From Spirosoma sp. SC4-14 (GTDB lineage Bacteria; Bacteroidota; Bacteroidia; Cytophagales; Spirosomataceae), in contig NZ_CP147518.1 of the NCBI RefSeq assembly GCF_037201965.1, forward strand, positions 2,603,001 through 2,667,000: DNA of 64,000 nt, in the 5' to 3' direction. The notes beneath the pieces are model-generated. The model did not search any database, had not been told where the DNA came from, and saw nothing but the letters and a program-made list of their open reading frames with translations. The translations under genes were made by a program, and so were the position numbers. Numbering within the stretch: the stretch's first letter is position 1; every line of letters starts with the position of its first letter. Below are positions 1-7,938 of this stretch, piece by piece.

Positions 1-30
1 CAAGTCAGTGACCGTGGAGTAGGTATCGGT

Positions 31-87
31 CAGGTATACTAAAAGGTGCGATGATAGTCTCTTTCATCGCACCTTTTAGTATACCTG
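31..87. repeat. Perfect 24-bp inverted repeat with 9-nt loop
   Basis: Arms at 31-54 and 64-87 are exact reverse complements and the loop is 55-63. Neither flank has a T-run, so this is not a classical intrinsic terminator. It lies upstream of the DUF2911 gene and probably ends a gene left of the window. The word AGGTAT also occurs just before the left arm. Confidence 0.85.
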
Positions 88-228
88 GCATCTCCGGCAA
101 GGGCTAACAGAGCAATAAATGGCAGATTTTTGAGTATTGTATTTCCTGTAGTGTCCAGAAAACGTATGGGTGAAGTATATTGCAAGGATACGTTATTCAC
201 CTGGATTGACTTTGCATTGATGAGCATG

Positions 229-801
229 ATGAAAAAAACTAGTCTTTTGTTCGGATTACTGTGTTTTACGGTTCTTGCGGCTTCGGCTCAAACCTTTCGG
301 GGACTCGATAAATCGCCGATGGATATGGCCTATTATCCCGACGATTATGCGCACGACCGTAAATTTGCGCCTGCCAAAATTGGTACTGACAAGGCTATGG
401 TTCGGATCACCTATACCCGACCGGCTAAAAACGGACGGGAAGTTTTTGGGAAACTGGTACCTTATGGAAAAGTCTGGCGGGTTGGGGCGAATGAAGCGCC
501 TGAGGTAAAATTTTATCAGGACGTTACCATCGGTGGTAAAAAAATACCGGCCGGTAACTATGCCTTGCTGGCTATCCCGAACGAAAAGGAGTGGACAATC
601 ATCCTGAGTTCTGATCTGGATCAGTGGGGCGCTTATAGCTATAATGAAGCACTGGATGTGGCCCGGGTGAACGTACCGGTTCAGAAAGCCGATAGCGAGA
701 TTGAAAATTTCTCGATTCAGTTTGCGAAAAAGGACGCCAAAAACGCAGTTATGTATATGGGCTGGGACACAACCGTGGTTGTCGTTCCAATTGCGTTATA
801 A
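229..801 (+). CDS. DUF2911 family secreted protein
   Basis: A 190-residue protein with an N-terminal signal peptide (MKKTSLLFGLL, likely cleaved after residues AASA at about 20), so periplasmic or surface-exposed. The rest carries the DUF2911 pattern: a YTRPAKNGREVFG segment, a VWRVGANEAPE segment and a beta-rich end with WDTTVVVVPI. The function of the family is unknown. ATG codons also lie at 220 and 226. I chose 229 because the signal peptide begins cleanly there; the longer upstream frame starts at a TTG and is unlikely. The gene stands alone and converges on the DoxX gene across a perfect hairpin. Confidence 0.85.
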   Translation: MKKTSLLFGLLCFTVLAASAQTFRGLDKSPMDMAYYPDDYAHDRKFAPAKIGTDKAMVRITYTRPAKNGREVFGKLVPYGKVWRVGANEAPEVKFYQDVTIGGKKIPAGNYALLAIPNEKEWTIILSSDLDQWGAYSYNEALDVARVNVPVQKADSEIENFSIQFAKKDAKNAVMYMGWDTTVVVVPIAL

Positions 802-815
802 TGAATTGATTAGCT

Positions 816-869
816 CACAGAGTGGCCGTTCTGACTTTTTTGCCGAAAAGTCAGAACGGCCACTCTGTG
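816..869. terminator. Perfect 24-bp hairpin between convergent genes
   Basis: Arms 816-839 and 846-869 are exact reverse complements around a 6-nt loop. The hairpin starts 14 nt after the DUF2911 stop and ends 11 nt before the DoxX stop, so it can serve both genes as a bidirectional terminator. There is no T-run on either side. Confidence 0.75.
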
Positions 870-880
870 GTTTCGTTACA

Positions 881-1297
881 TCAACGGTTGTTTTTCCAAA
901 ACAGAGCATCGAGGCTCCAGGGGCCTGGTCCGTAGAAGAAGAAGACCAGGGCCAGCAATGCAAACAGAAATGGGTGCTGATCTTCGTAGAAAATTTTTCC
1001 ATGCCCAATGAAAAAGACAATGTAGAGCATGGTTCCGATAACAATGAGGCAACCAATTCGGGTTAGAAACCCCACCAGAAGCAATAGGCCCGACACAAAT
1101 TCGGACCCTTTGCCGAGATAAACCATAAACAAAGGTGAAGCCGATTGCCGGAAGGTGTCCCAGGCTGCATATTCTTTCATCTGGGCCGGGTCGAACACTT
1201 CCCAGCCATGATAGATCAGAAATATTCCAAGAACGATTCGAATGAGAGTCAGGCCACTTTCCCGGAAAAGGCCTGCTGCAGTAAAGAAGTTCATCAT
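881..1297 (-). CDS. DoxX family membrane protein
   Basis: A 138-residue integral membrane protein with four predicted hydrophobic helices, at about residues 13-31, 57-76, 80-100 and 108-125. The pattern is DoxX-like: an early RIVLGIFLIYHGW segment and a middle SGLLLLVGFLTRIG segment. DoxX proteins are small inner-membrane proteins linked to redox or sulfur metabolism in some bacteria, but no specific role can be read here. It lies 21 nt downstream of the ABC ATPase gene on the same strand and may be cotranscribed with it. Confidence 0.8.
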   Translation of the reverse strand: MMNFFTAAGLFRESGLTLIRIVLGIFLIYHGWEVFDPAQMKEYAAWDTFRQSASPLFMVYLGKGSEFVSGLLLLVGFLTRIGCLIVIGTMLYIVFFIGHGKIFYEDQHPFLFALLALVFFFYGPGPWSLDALFWKNNR

Positions 1298-1318
1298 AAA
1301 GTACGGAGGGAATTCTGT

Positions 1319-2425
1319 TTAAAACAAGCGCTGCTCGGTTTGCGGATCAAAGAAATAGAGCCGGTCGCTATCAAAACCAACCTCAATACCTTCGCCAGGA
1401 GCGTACCCAATATCCGACGATACACGCATGCAGGCGGTTTGGTCGGTATGCGTGAAATAAACAAAGGTTTCGCTACCAATTGGTTCGGTTACGTCGACTG
1501 TAATTCGTTGCGGTTCGGTTAGTACTTTCTCATTGGCGAATCGAACGTCGCAGATGCTTTCGGGCCGGAAGCCTAAAATTACCTCATTGCCGCTATGAGT
1601 TTTCAGCGCATCGGCCTTATCCGTCGGAAGCTGGAAATTAAAGGCGGAGTTAACGAACCGTAAGCCACCCCTTTCGCCGACCAGCCTGCCTCTACTAAAG
1701 TTCATGGATGGGCTCCCAATAAAGCCTGCAACGAACAAATTAGCCGGTTGGTGATAGAGGTTCATGGGCGAATCGACCTGCTGAATGACGCCTGCCTTCA
1801 TGACTACAATTTTGTCGCCCATTGTCATGGCTTCGATCTGGTCGTGGGTAACATAGACCATTGTAGCCTTGAGTCGCTGGTGAAGCCGTTTAATTTCGAC
1901 CCGCATCTGTACCCGCAGTTTGGCATCGAGGTTCGACAACGGTTCATCGAACAGAAATACCTTTGGTTCGCGAACGATGGCCCGACCAATGGCCACTCGT
2001 TGCCGTTGCCCTCCCGACATGGCTTTAGGCTTGCGATCCAGCAGCTCGTTCATATCCAGAATATCGGCAGCGGCCCGAACCCGCGTCTCAATTTCAACTT
2101 TGGAAAACTTGCGAAGCTTTAGCCCAAATGCCATGTTTTCGTATACGCTCATGTGCGGATAGAGCGCGTAGTTCTGGAAAACCATCGCAATGTCGCGGTC
2201 TTTGGGCGAAAGGTCATTAACCCGTTTTCCATCAATGAGCAACTCCCCACCCGAAATATCTTCCAGACCCGCAATCATACGCAGAAGGGTCGATTTGCCA
2301 CAACCCGATGGGCCTACCAATACAACAAATGACTGATCGTCAATAGTAAGGTTTGCATTAGGAATGGCAGCCTGAGTAGCGCCGGGGTATTGCTTGATAA
2401 GGTTACGGATTTCTACTGTTGCCAT
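1319..2425 (-). CDS. ABC transporter ATP-binding protein, MalK/UgpC type
   Basis: A 368-residue sugar-importer-type ATPase. Walker A is GPSGCGKST at residues 38-46, the signature MSGGQ at 136-140, Walker B FLFDEP with D160-E161, and the switch histidine is H194. After about residue 235 comes the regulatory OB-fold (TOBE-like) domain typical of the MalK/UgpC/MsmK group, and the length fits that group. It would energise uptake of sugars or glycerol phosphate, but no permease or binding-protein gene is near. It is therefore an orphan ATPase that may serve transporters encoded elsewhere. Confidence 0.88.
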   Translation of the reverse strand: MATVEIRNLIKQYPGATQAAIPNANLTIDDQSFVVLVGPSGCGKSTLLRMIAGLEDISGGELLIDGKRVNDLSPKDRDIAMVFQNYALYPHMSVYENMAFGLKLRKFSKVEIETRVRAAADILDMNELLDRKPKAMSGGQRQRVAIGRAIVREPKVFLFDEPLSNLDAKLRVQMRVEIKRLHQRLKATMVYVTHDQIEAMTMGDKIVVMKAGVIQQVDSPMNLYHQPANLFVAGFIGSPSMNFSRGRLVGERGGLRFVNSAFNFQLPTDKADALKTHSGNEVILGFRPESICDVRFANEKVLTEPQRITVDVTEPIGSETFVYFTHTDQTACMRVSSDIGYAPGEGIEVGFDSDRLYFFDPQTEQRLF

Positions 2426-2449
2426 AGATAGGGATTCATTTGAAGCAAA

Positions 2450-2902
2450 TTACTCCGATACAGTGCTTCCCCGATTCAGCGTCAGCGCAAGTTGCCCGGC
2501 ATGATGTGAATTATGGGATAGAATGTGAGAAAAGAGCCGGGCTCGCGAAACGGTGCCGAAAAATGGGGTATCGATCGGGTCGAGCCAGGCCGAATCGGGT
2601 GTCGTTTCAATATATTGCCGAAGCCAGTCAAAGCCCTGCTCAATCAGCAGGCGACTGGCTTCAATATCGCGCCCCTGCCCATTGTCGGATTTGCCCATCG
2701 TTGTATTCTGGATGGTTGTCGGTATGCCAAAAAATAAGCCGAACAGGTTGATCGTTTCACCGATATGGCGGTAGATGAAGCCAGCGGATGCAGCCTGTTC
2801 GTTTAGTCGAAAGGCTGCATTTTGGGGTGTAATTTTATGGAAAACCGTTGAACAGGTCGTTTGATTCTGGGTCAGAATTTCCAGCAAAATTTCTTTTTGC
2901 AT
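2450..2902 (-). CDS. DinB-like four-helix bundle protein
   Basis: A 150-residue helical protein matching the DinB/YfiT pattern. It has HIGETINLFGLFFG near the first helices and a C-terminal LFSHILSHNSHHAGQ segment whose histidines are the usual metal ligands. Members are metal-dependent, some acting as thiol (bacillithiol or mycothiol) S-transferases. A bacillithiol gene (BshB1) is present elsewhere in this window, which makes a thiol-transferase role plausible but unproven. The start is 6 nt from the stop of the upstream lipoprotein gene, suggesting cotranscription. Confidence 0.8.
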   Translation of the reverse strand: MQKEILLEILTQNQTTCSTVFHKITPQNAAFRLNEQAASAGFIYRHIGETINLFGLFFGIPTTIQNTTMGKSDNGQGRDIEASRLLIEQGFDWLRQYIETTPDSAWLDPIDTPFFGTVSRARLFSHILSHNSHHAGQLALTLNRGSTVSE

Positions 2903-2908
2903 TAGGGA

Positions 2909-3358
2909 CTAGTTTTTGATGCGCTTGTATTTTTCGATAATGATCCGGTCGATGCCCAGTTTTTCGAGTTTTTCAACACCTTTCTGCGTGAGCGTATCGC
3001 CTTTAATATTGACCACAAAGTCAAAGGTATGATTCTCCCAGGCTTTGTCGATGTAGTAATCCAGATGCTCGGTGTAAGTGCTATCGACCAGCGTATAGTT
3101 GCCACCGCCCCCCGAAAATTCGTTGCTGGCTGAATCTTTGGGACTGATGGCATGATTCAGAAAGGCAAAATGGGTGGGATTAATGATCTTGATCATTTTG
3201 TGAGTGGGGTCGAACGTCGAAAAACTGGAATCGTTCTCGATCGTTGTGGCCGATACTAATTCCCAGGTACCAACAAGGGGAGTATCTGTTTTTTTTGTCT
3301 CACAAGCCCAGAATGTAAACGTAGATGCTGCTAGAGTAAGTAAGGTTTTGGTCGTCAT
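2909..3358 (-). CDS. Lipocalin-like lipoprotein
   Basis: A 149-residue protein starting MTTKTLLTLAAS, with a cysteine at residue 19 in FWAC that fits a relaxed lipobox. It is probably anchored in the outer or inner membrane. The mature part contains LVGTWELVS, typical of the lipocalin-like/DUF4488 beta-barrel proteins of Bacteroidota, and ends in a lysine-rich tail. An upstream frame adds 15 residues but would bury the signal, so I start at 3358. The ligand is unknown. Confidence 0.7.
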   Translation of the reverse strand: MTTKTLLTLAASTFTFWACETKKTDTPLVGTWELVSATTIENDSSFSTFDPTHKMIKIINPTHFAFLNHAISPKDSASNEFSGGGGNYTLVDSTYTEHLDYYIDKAWENHTFDFVVNIKGDTLTQKGVEKLEKLGIDRIIIEKYKRIKN

Positions 3359-3431
3359 CGTTTTGGAATAGCCTAATGCCCACACAGGGCTACTGCTTGG
3401 CAAGTTAACGGAAGTAACGCCAGGAAGCTAT

Positions 3432-3460
3432 AGGCTTTAAGCTGCGAACGCTTAAAGCCT
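3432..3460 (-). terminator. Hairpin at the end of the DUF1330 gene
   Basis: Perfect 11-bp arms (3432-3442 and 3450-3460) with a 7-nt loop. The stop codon of the DUF1330 gene (3452-3454) lies inside the right arm. No strong T-run follows. Confidence 0.6.
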
Positions 3461-3754
3461 GATGCCCTGAATCAGAATAGACTCTTTAACCGACTGTTCT
3501 TTTAAGTGTAGGAACTGCTTACGGCTTTCGTCGCGGCTAAAGGCATGAAAGTCCTGCTCATTGTCGAATTCGACAAGGTGAATTTCGTAGGGTTTTTCGA
3601 TCTGGTGTTCAATAACCGATTCGTCGGTAGGACGGATTCGGGCTAGCAAACGTCCATTATATTTCCCGATCAACGGAATAGCAACCTCTTCAAATTGATG
3701 GAAAATGTCTTCCTGCCCTTCGTTGATATAGATCAGTTGAGTGAAATAGATCAT
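3452..3754 (-). CDS. DUF1330 family protein
   Basis: A 100-residue soluble protein with a ferredoxin-like (dimeric alpha-beta barrel) pattern. It starts MIYFTQLIYINEGQE, has a YEIHLVEFDNEQDF strand-helix unit, and ends with a short ESILIQGIRL strand. This fits DUF1330/EthD-type monooxygenase-like small proteins. No catalytic function can be assigned. It lies between the lipoprotein and the penicillin-acylase gene on the same strand, but each gap holds a hairpin, so it is likely its own unit. Confidence 0.75.
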   Translation of the reverse strand: MIYFTQLIYINEGQEDIFHQFEEVAIPLIGKYNGRLLARIRPTDESVIEHQIEKPYEIHLVEFDNEQDFHAFSRDESRKQFLHLKEQSVKESILIQGIRL

Positions 3755-3782
3755 AGTTTTATTGTTAATGATGGCGCTCGTC

Positions 3783-3881
3783 CGCGATTGTATCGCGTAT
3801 GGCCGAGGTTCGTGTTTATAAGGCTAACGATGCGTCACAGACGCGAGCCATGCTCATACGCGATTGTATGGCGTATGAGCA
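3783..3881. repeat. Two copies of a 20-nt word, the second inside an 11-bp hairpin
   Basis: The word at 3783-3802 (CGCGATTGTATCGCGTATGG) recurs at 3859-3878 with two changes. The second copy lies in a hairpin with perfect 11-bp arms, 3851-3861 and 3871-3881. It sits just past the penicillin-acylase stop. No U-tract lies on the appropriate side. Confidence 0.7.
3808..3825. repeat. 18-nt intergenic repeat, copy 1
   Basis: GTTCGTGTTTATAAGGCT is identical to 7849-7866. Both copies lie in gaps between minus-strand genes. Confidence 0.75.
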
Positions 3882-3907
3882 GAAAAAAAGGTGAAAATCG
3901 CCAGTTG

Positions 3908-6118
3908 TTACTCGCCCGGATGGTACGTTTTTTCTACGTGTTGTTTCACGTCTTCAGGATAAAACCAGACATCTTTGAATTTACCAGCGCAGAACAGCGG
4001 AGCCTGATCCGTAAAATGCTGCGTTCCGGGTTGGCTGCTTTGACCGCCCGTCACGACCGAACGCGCTTTTACTTTAGGACCAAACTCGACAACCGCCACA
4101 AAACTATTGCCCACATAGCCATACCGCTTTTTGGTATTGGGCGCCGTTCGGGCACCAAAAGCTGCCAGCGACCCCCAGGCCGACGGCGTAAACCCAACCG
4201 GAATACTCGGCTGATTGTCGTCGAAGGCTTCCTGGATGTTGCCCGTGAGCCGCTGATAACGGTTAATGCCACCCCAGGGGGTGTTCCAGGTGCCAAAATC
4301 GCGCGTTAGTTCCGAGAGGGTTTCTTTCAGCGCGTCAATTTTTTCCTGAGCCGTTGTATTACTAATGGTAAACTCGGTCAGTGTCAGGTAGTCGAGACGC
4401 TGGTCGGCCGGAACGCGGCTGCGAGCCAACTTCTGAATTTTTTCGCCCCAGAAAATAGCCAGCGCCGTACCAACCGACGAAACGCCGTAATTCTTGTCCC
4501 AGCTTTCCAGTACCTGAATGGCTTCCCGTAAATCGGCAGTTTTATTGGCTTCTTCGCCCGATACGGTTTTGTAGGCCGAGAGGAGGGAGGGGAGCAGGTC
4601 GTCGAAGGCCGCCAGATGTGGATCGTCGGCGGCTGCTATGAGCGTATCAAGCGTAAAAATAGATTTCTGCGACAATACGCGCACCGCGTTGATGCCCCGG
4701 TAGTTTTCGGCGTCGGGAGCCATATAGGCCGGGTATTTGCTCTTATCGGGGCTGCTATTGCCCGAAACCGTAAAGGGCGTTGAATTACAGTTCTGAATCC
4801 ATCCACTGGCTGGGTTACGCACCTGAACCAGTTCCTCCACCGCGTGTAAACCTTTCCAATCGGTTTTGGGATTGCTGCCATCTACGGGCTGGCGCCAGTC
4901 GAATTGTGGGTCGCGTTTAGGCATGAAATTGCCATGCCAGTAAGCGATTGTTCCATTGCGGTCGGCAAAGACGGTGTTGTTGGAGGCATTGCCGTTCAGC
5001 TTCATCACCTCTTTGTAACTCTCATAGCCTTTGGCTTTGGTGCGCAGATACGATTGCTCCAGCGCATTCAAAGGCGTGTTCATCATGCTGACGGTTACCC
5101 ACTTATCGCCTTTCTGACCAACCACGGGGCCATGTTGCGTAAAGTACATTGTAAGCTCTTTGTACTGAATATCGTTGCCTACTTTGTAGGGAAGCCGCAC
5201 TTTCTGGGTCCGAACAGGTTTCCATTCGTTGCCGTAGCGATAGTAGTAGTTGTTGCCTTTTTTCTCGATGGTTTCCAGGTACTCATCCATCGAATCGGCA
5301 CCGCTGGAGGTATGCATCCAGCCGCAATTTTCGTTGAAACCCTGATAAATGAAAAACTGACCCCAGGTAACCGCCCCATAGGCATTTAGCCCTTCCTGGC
5401 TAATCAGATGCACTTCAGACCGAAAGTAGAACGAGGTATGTGGATTGATGAGCAGGAGCGCATGTTTGGTTGCACTTTTAGAAGGGGCAATGGCAAAACC
5501 ATTGGAGCCTACCGGCTCGCGCTCAAACTTGTCGAAATCGTAGAGCCAGGACGTTTTACGTTTCTCATAAAAATCCTTTAACCGATCGGTCGATACAACG
5601 CTAATGTTGCCGCCAATACTCCCCTCGCTGAACATCAAAGGCATCCAGGGTCGAAACCGGTTCAGGAGCCGGGGCTTCACGTTTGGGTGCGTGTAGAGGT
5701 AATAATTGGCGCCATCGGCAAAGGCATCCAGCAGTTTTTTCATCCAAACCGGACTTTTTTTATAGACCGCCAATGCCTGCGTTGTATCCATAAACAACCG
5801 CGCCCGCAAATCGTGGTAAAGAGCCGCTTCGCCGTCAACTTCGGCCAGTCGACCAATGGCGTCGAGGTAATTTTCCTCAACGCGGGCAAAGTCATCTTCG
5901 CACTGGGTATATAAAACGCCAAAAACGGCATCGGCATCAGTTTTGCCATAGATGTGTGGCACTCCCCAAGTGTCGCGCGTGATGGTAATTTGTTTAGCTT
6001 GTTGCTGCCAACGGGCTATTTCACTTTTGTTAAAGGGTTGGCCTGTGGCTGTCAGCGACGAAAACGCAGCAGTAACAAAGGCGAAAGAGAAAACGGATAG
6101 CAACCAGAAGTGATTCAT
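3908..6118 (-). CDS. Penicillin acylase family Ntn-hydrolase
   Basis: A 736-residue exported N-terminal-nucleophile hydrolase. A signal peptide (MNHFWLLSVFSF, about residues 1-27) sends it to the periplasm. The alpha-chain region has DTWGVPHIYG. The autocatalytic cleavage site is VGSNGFA, whose serine at about residue 205 would become the nucleophile of the beta chain; IQNCNSTPF and similar beta-chain segments follow. Family members deacylate penicillins, acyl-homoserine lactones or other N-acyl amides, so quorum quenching or scavenging is possible. The substrate cannot be read from sequence. A longer frame exists upstream, but 6118 begins the signal peptide. Confidence 0.88.
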   Translation of the reverse strand: MNHFWLLSVFSFAFVTAAFSSLTATGQPFNKSEIARWQQQAKQITITRDTWGVPHIYGKTDADAVFGVLYTQCEDDFARVEENYLDAIGRLAEVDGEAALYHDLRARLFMDTTQALAVYKKSPVWMKKLLDAFADGANYYLYTHPNVKPRLLNRFRPWMPLMFSEGSIGGNISVVSTDRLKDFYEKRKTSWLYDFDKFEREPVGSNGFAIAPSKSATKHALLLINPHTSFYFRSEVHLISQEGLNAYGAVTWGQFFIYQGFNENCGWMHTSSGADSMDEYLETIEKKGNNYYYRYGNEWKPVRTQKVRLPYKVGNDIQYKELTMYFTQHGPVVGQKGDKWVTVSMMNTPLNALEQSYLRTKAKGYESYKEVMKLNGNASNNTVFADRNGTIAYWHGNFMPKRDPQFDWRQPVDGSNPKTDWKGLHAVEELVQVRNPASGWIQNCNSTPFTVSGNSSPDKSKYPAYMAPDAENYRGINAVRVLSQKSIFTLDTLIAAADDPHLAAFDDLLPSLLSAYKTVSGEEANKTADLREAIQVLESWDKNYGVSSVGTALAIFWGEKIQKLARSRVPADQRLDYLTLTEFTISNTTAQEKIDALKETLSELTRDFGTWNTPWGGINRYQRLTGNIQEAFDDNQPSIPVGFTPSAWGSLAAFGARTAPNTKKRYGYVGNSFVAVVEFGPKVKARSVVTGGQSSQPGTQHFTDQAPLFCAGKFKDVWFYPEDVKQHVEKTYHPGE

Positions 6119-6197
6119 GCAGGATCGATGATGGAGTGAGTTTGACGGAACCATAATACTACGCGAAAAGAGGGTAAAAAAAACGGATTAACCCAAT

Positions 6198-7769
6198 TTA
6201 CTGACCAAGAGCCGGAAATTGTTGCGGAGGAATCCGATGATGCGTTCCCTGTTCATAGGCATACGTTAGCCGGATTAGGGTTGGTTCATCAAACATGCGT
6301 CCCAGAAACTGAAGTCCGGCGGGCAAGTTGCTGGTCGTAAATCCCATTGGAATCGTGAAGGCGGGCTGGCCGGTTGCGGGGGCAATCAACTGACTGTTAT
6401 CACCTTTGTAGCCTTTGGCATCGCCCACCAGAGCCGGTGGGTAATTCCAGCTTGGATAAATCAGGGCATCGACATGCTGCTGGGCCATTGCGGTTTCTAC
6501 TGCTTTTCGATAAGCGATTCGCAATGGATCGGTAAAAGGATCGCCACAGGGAATTTCGGGATGCCTGGCCCGACCCTGATGCGTTTGCTGATAGGTCAGC
6601 CGATCGCGCACAATAGCCGAATAGCCACCAACCCGAATAATGTCTTCCAGCGTTTTCAGGGTATCTCGTTTAACAAATGTCTGGAGGTAGTTTTCAATAT
6701 CGGTTCTAAACTCAGCACACGACTGGTTGGCACGTAGCGAATCGAAATCAGGAATCGTGACATCAACTACCTGAGCACCCATCCGAGTCAGGTTGGCGAT
6801 GGCCTGCTCGAAAAGCTGTTTGATTTCAGGATGAATGTTTTTCTCAGTCAGTTGCCGCAATACACCGATACGAGCGCCCTTCAACCCATCTTTCCGCAGA
6901 AATTGCCTGTAGTTTTTAGGAACCTTGCCCTGGCTATTTTGCGTAATGGGATCATGCGGGTCATAACCGGCCGTAACCTCAAGCAGACGGACGGCATCGT
7001 CAACGGTTCGGCACATGGGGCCGCCAACATCATTGCGCGAATAGAGCGGAATAATACCGTATCGACTAACTAAGCCAAGTGATGTTCGAAAACCAACCAG
7101 CGCATTATGCGACGATGGACCACGAATGGAATTGCCCGTATCAGAGCCTAATCCAACCGCTCCCAGATTAGCAGCCACTGCCGCAGCCGTGCCGCCACTC
7201 GATCCGGCCGGAACATAGGCCAGATTATAGGGATTGAGTGTTTCGCCCGCTATTGAACTTTGGGTATGCATGGGCGTAAAGGCCCATTCGGCCATGTTCG
7301 ATTTGGCCAGTACAATAGCGCCTGCTTCGCGGAGTTTACGAACCTGATAAGCATCTTCTGTAGGTTGAAAACCTTTCAGGGCTATCGAACCTCCGGTTGT
7401 TTGCAGGTTGCTGGTGTTGTAATTATCCTTGACAATAACCGGTATGCCGTGGAGTGGCCGAAGATTGCCGGTTCTTCGAAATTCGGCATCCAGTTGCCGG
7501 GCCGTAGCGATGGCTTCTGGATTGATAATAATGATCGAATTGAGTTTTTTGGGCTGATCGTACGCCCGAATGCGGTTCAGATAAGCATTCACTAACTGTT
7601 CGCTGGTTAGTGAACCAGCCCGAAAGGCCCGATGTATATCGCTGATCGTTGCGTCAATTAGATTGAACGCAGGGGCTTTTGACGGCTTAGGTTGCGCTTC
7701 CACCGACGATAGCCACAGAATGGAAACAACAAAGTGAAATAGAGAAAGAAAACGCAATAGTTTTGCCAT
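6198..7769 (-). CDS. Amidase signature family enzyme, exported
   Basis: A 523-residue amidase with an N-terminal signal peptide (to about residue 25, EAQ). The Ser-cisSer-Lys triad is visible: K114 in VIVKDNYNT, the cis-serine in AGSSGGT at 189-194, and the nucleophile S214 in SDTGNSIRGPS. The residue before S214 is Asn where most members have Gly. Such enzymes hydrolyse amides, including peptide amides and N-acyl compounds. Its neighbour is another amide hydrolase (penicillin acylase), also exported, so the two may act on related substrates. A -35-like TTG and -7 box lie upstream. Confidence 0.88.
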   Translation of the reverse strand: MAKLLRFLSLFHFVVSILWLSSVEAQPKPSKAPAFNLIDATISDIHRAFRAGSLTSEQLVNAYLNRIRAYDQPKKLNSIIIINPEAIATARQLDAEFRRTGNLRPLHGIPVIVKDNYNTSNLQTTGGSIALKGFQPTEDAYQVRKLREAGAIVLAKSNMAEWAFTPMHTQSSIAGETLNPYNLAYVPAGSSGGTAAAVAANLGAVGLGSDTGNSIRGPSSHNALVGFRTSLGLVSRYGIIPLYSRNDVGGPMCRTVDDAVRLLEVTAGYDPHDPITQNSQGKVPKNYRQFLRKDGLKGARIGVLRQLTEKNIHPEIKQLFEQAIANLTRMGAQVVDVTIPDFDSLRANQSCAEFRTDIENYLQTFVKRDTLKTLEDIIRVGGYSAIVRDRLTYQQTHQGRARHPEIPCGDPFTDPLRIAYRKAVETAMAQQHVDALIYPSWNYPPALVGDAKGYKGDNSQLIAPATGQPAFTIPMGFTTSNLPAGLQFLGRMFDEPTLIRLTYAYEQGTHHRIPPQQFPALGQ

Positions 7770-7801
7770 GCGATTTGTTGATGAAACAGATGATCGTATG
7801 G

Positions 7802-7833
7802 CAAAAATACGCTTTCCAGATTTTTTAGGGCAA
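7802..7833 (-). promoter_or_regulatory. Bacteroidota-type promoter of the amidase gene
   Basis: Read on the minus strand: TTG (7831-7833), a 21-nt spacer, then TATTTTTG (7802-7809), an exact TAnnTTTG -7 box. The start codon is about 33 nt downstream of the box. Confidence 0.6.
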
Positions 7834-7848
7834 TTAATCGGAGATTAA

Positions 7849-7866
7849 GTTCGTGTTTATAAGGCT
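7849..7866. repeat. 18-nt intergenic repeat, copy 2
   Basis: Identical to 3808-3825. It lies between the amidase promoter and the 3' hairpin of the reductase gene. Confidence 0.75.
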
Positions 7867-7888
7867 GAAAGAAGGCTTTATGAAATTC

Positions 7889-7935
7889 TTGGTCATTGGT
7901 CATTAGAAAACATCATTCTAATGACCAATGACTAA
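7889..7935 (-). terminator. 20-bp hairpin after the NmrA-like gene
   Basis: Arms 7889-7908 and 7916-7935 pair with one mismatch around a 7-nt loop. Each arm is built from the repeated word GGTCATT. No U-tract follows. Confidence 0.65.
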
Positions 7936-7938
7936 GAT

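Noticed and set aside
130..228. Longer N-terminus for the DUF2911 protein starting at TTG
   Set aside because: The signal peptide starts at 229 and the extra residues have no family support.
1319..2425. A complete sugar ABC importer
   Set aside because: Only the ATPase is present; no permease or binding protein gene lies nearby.
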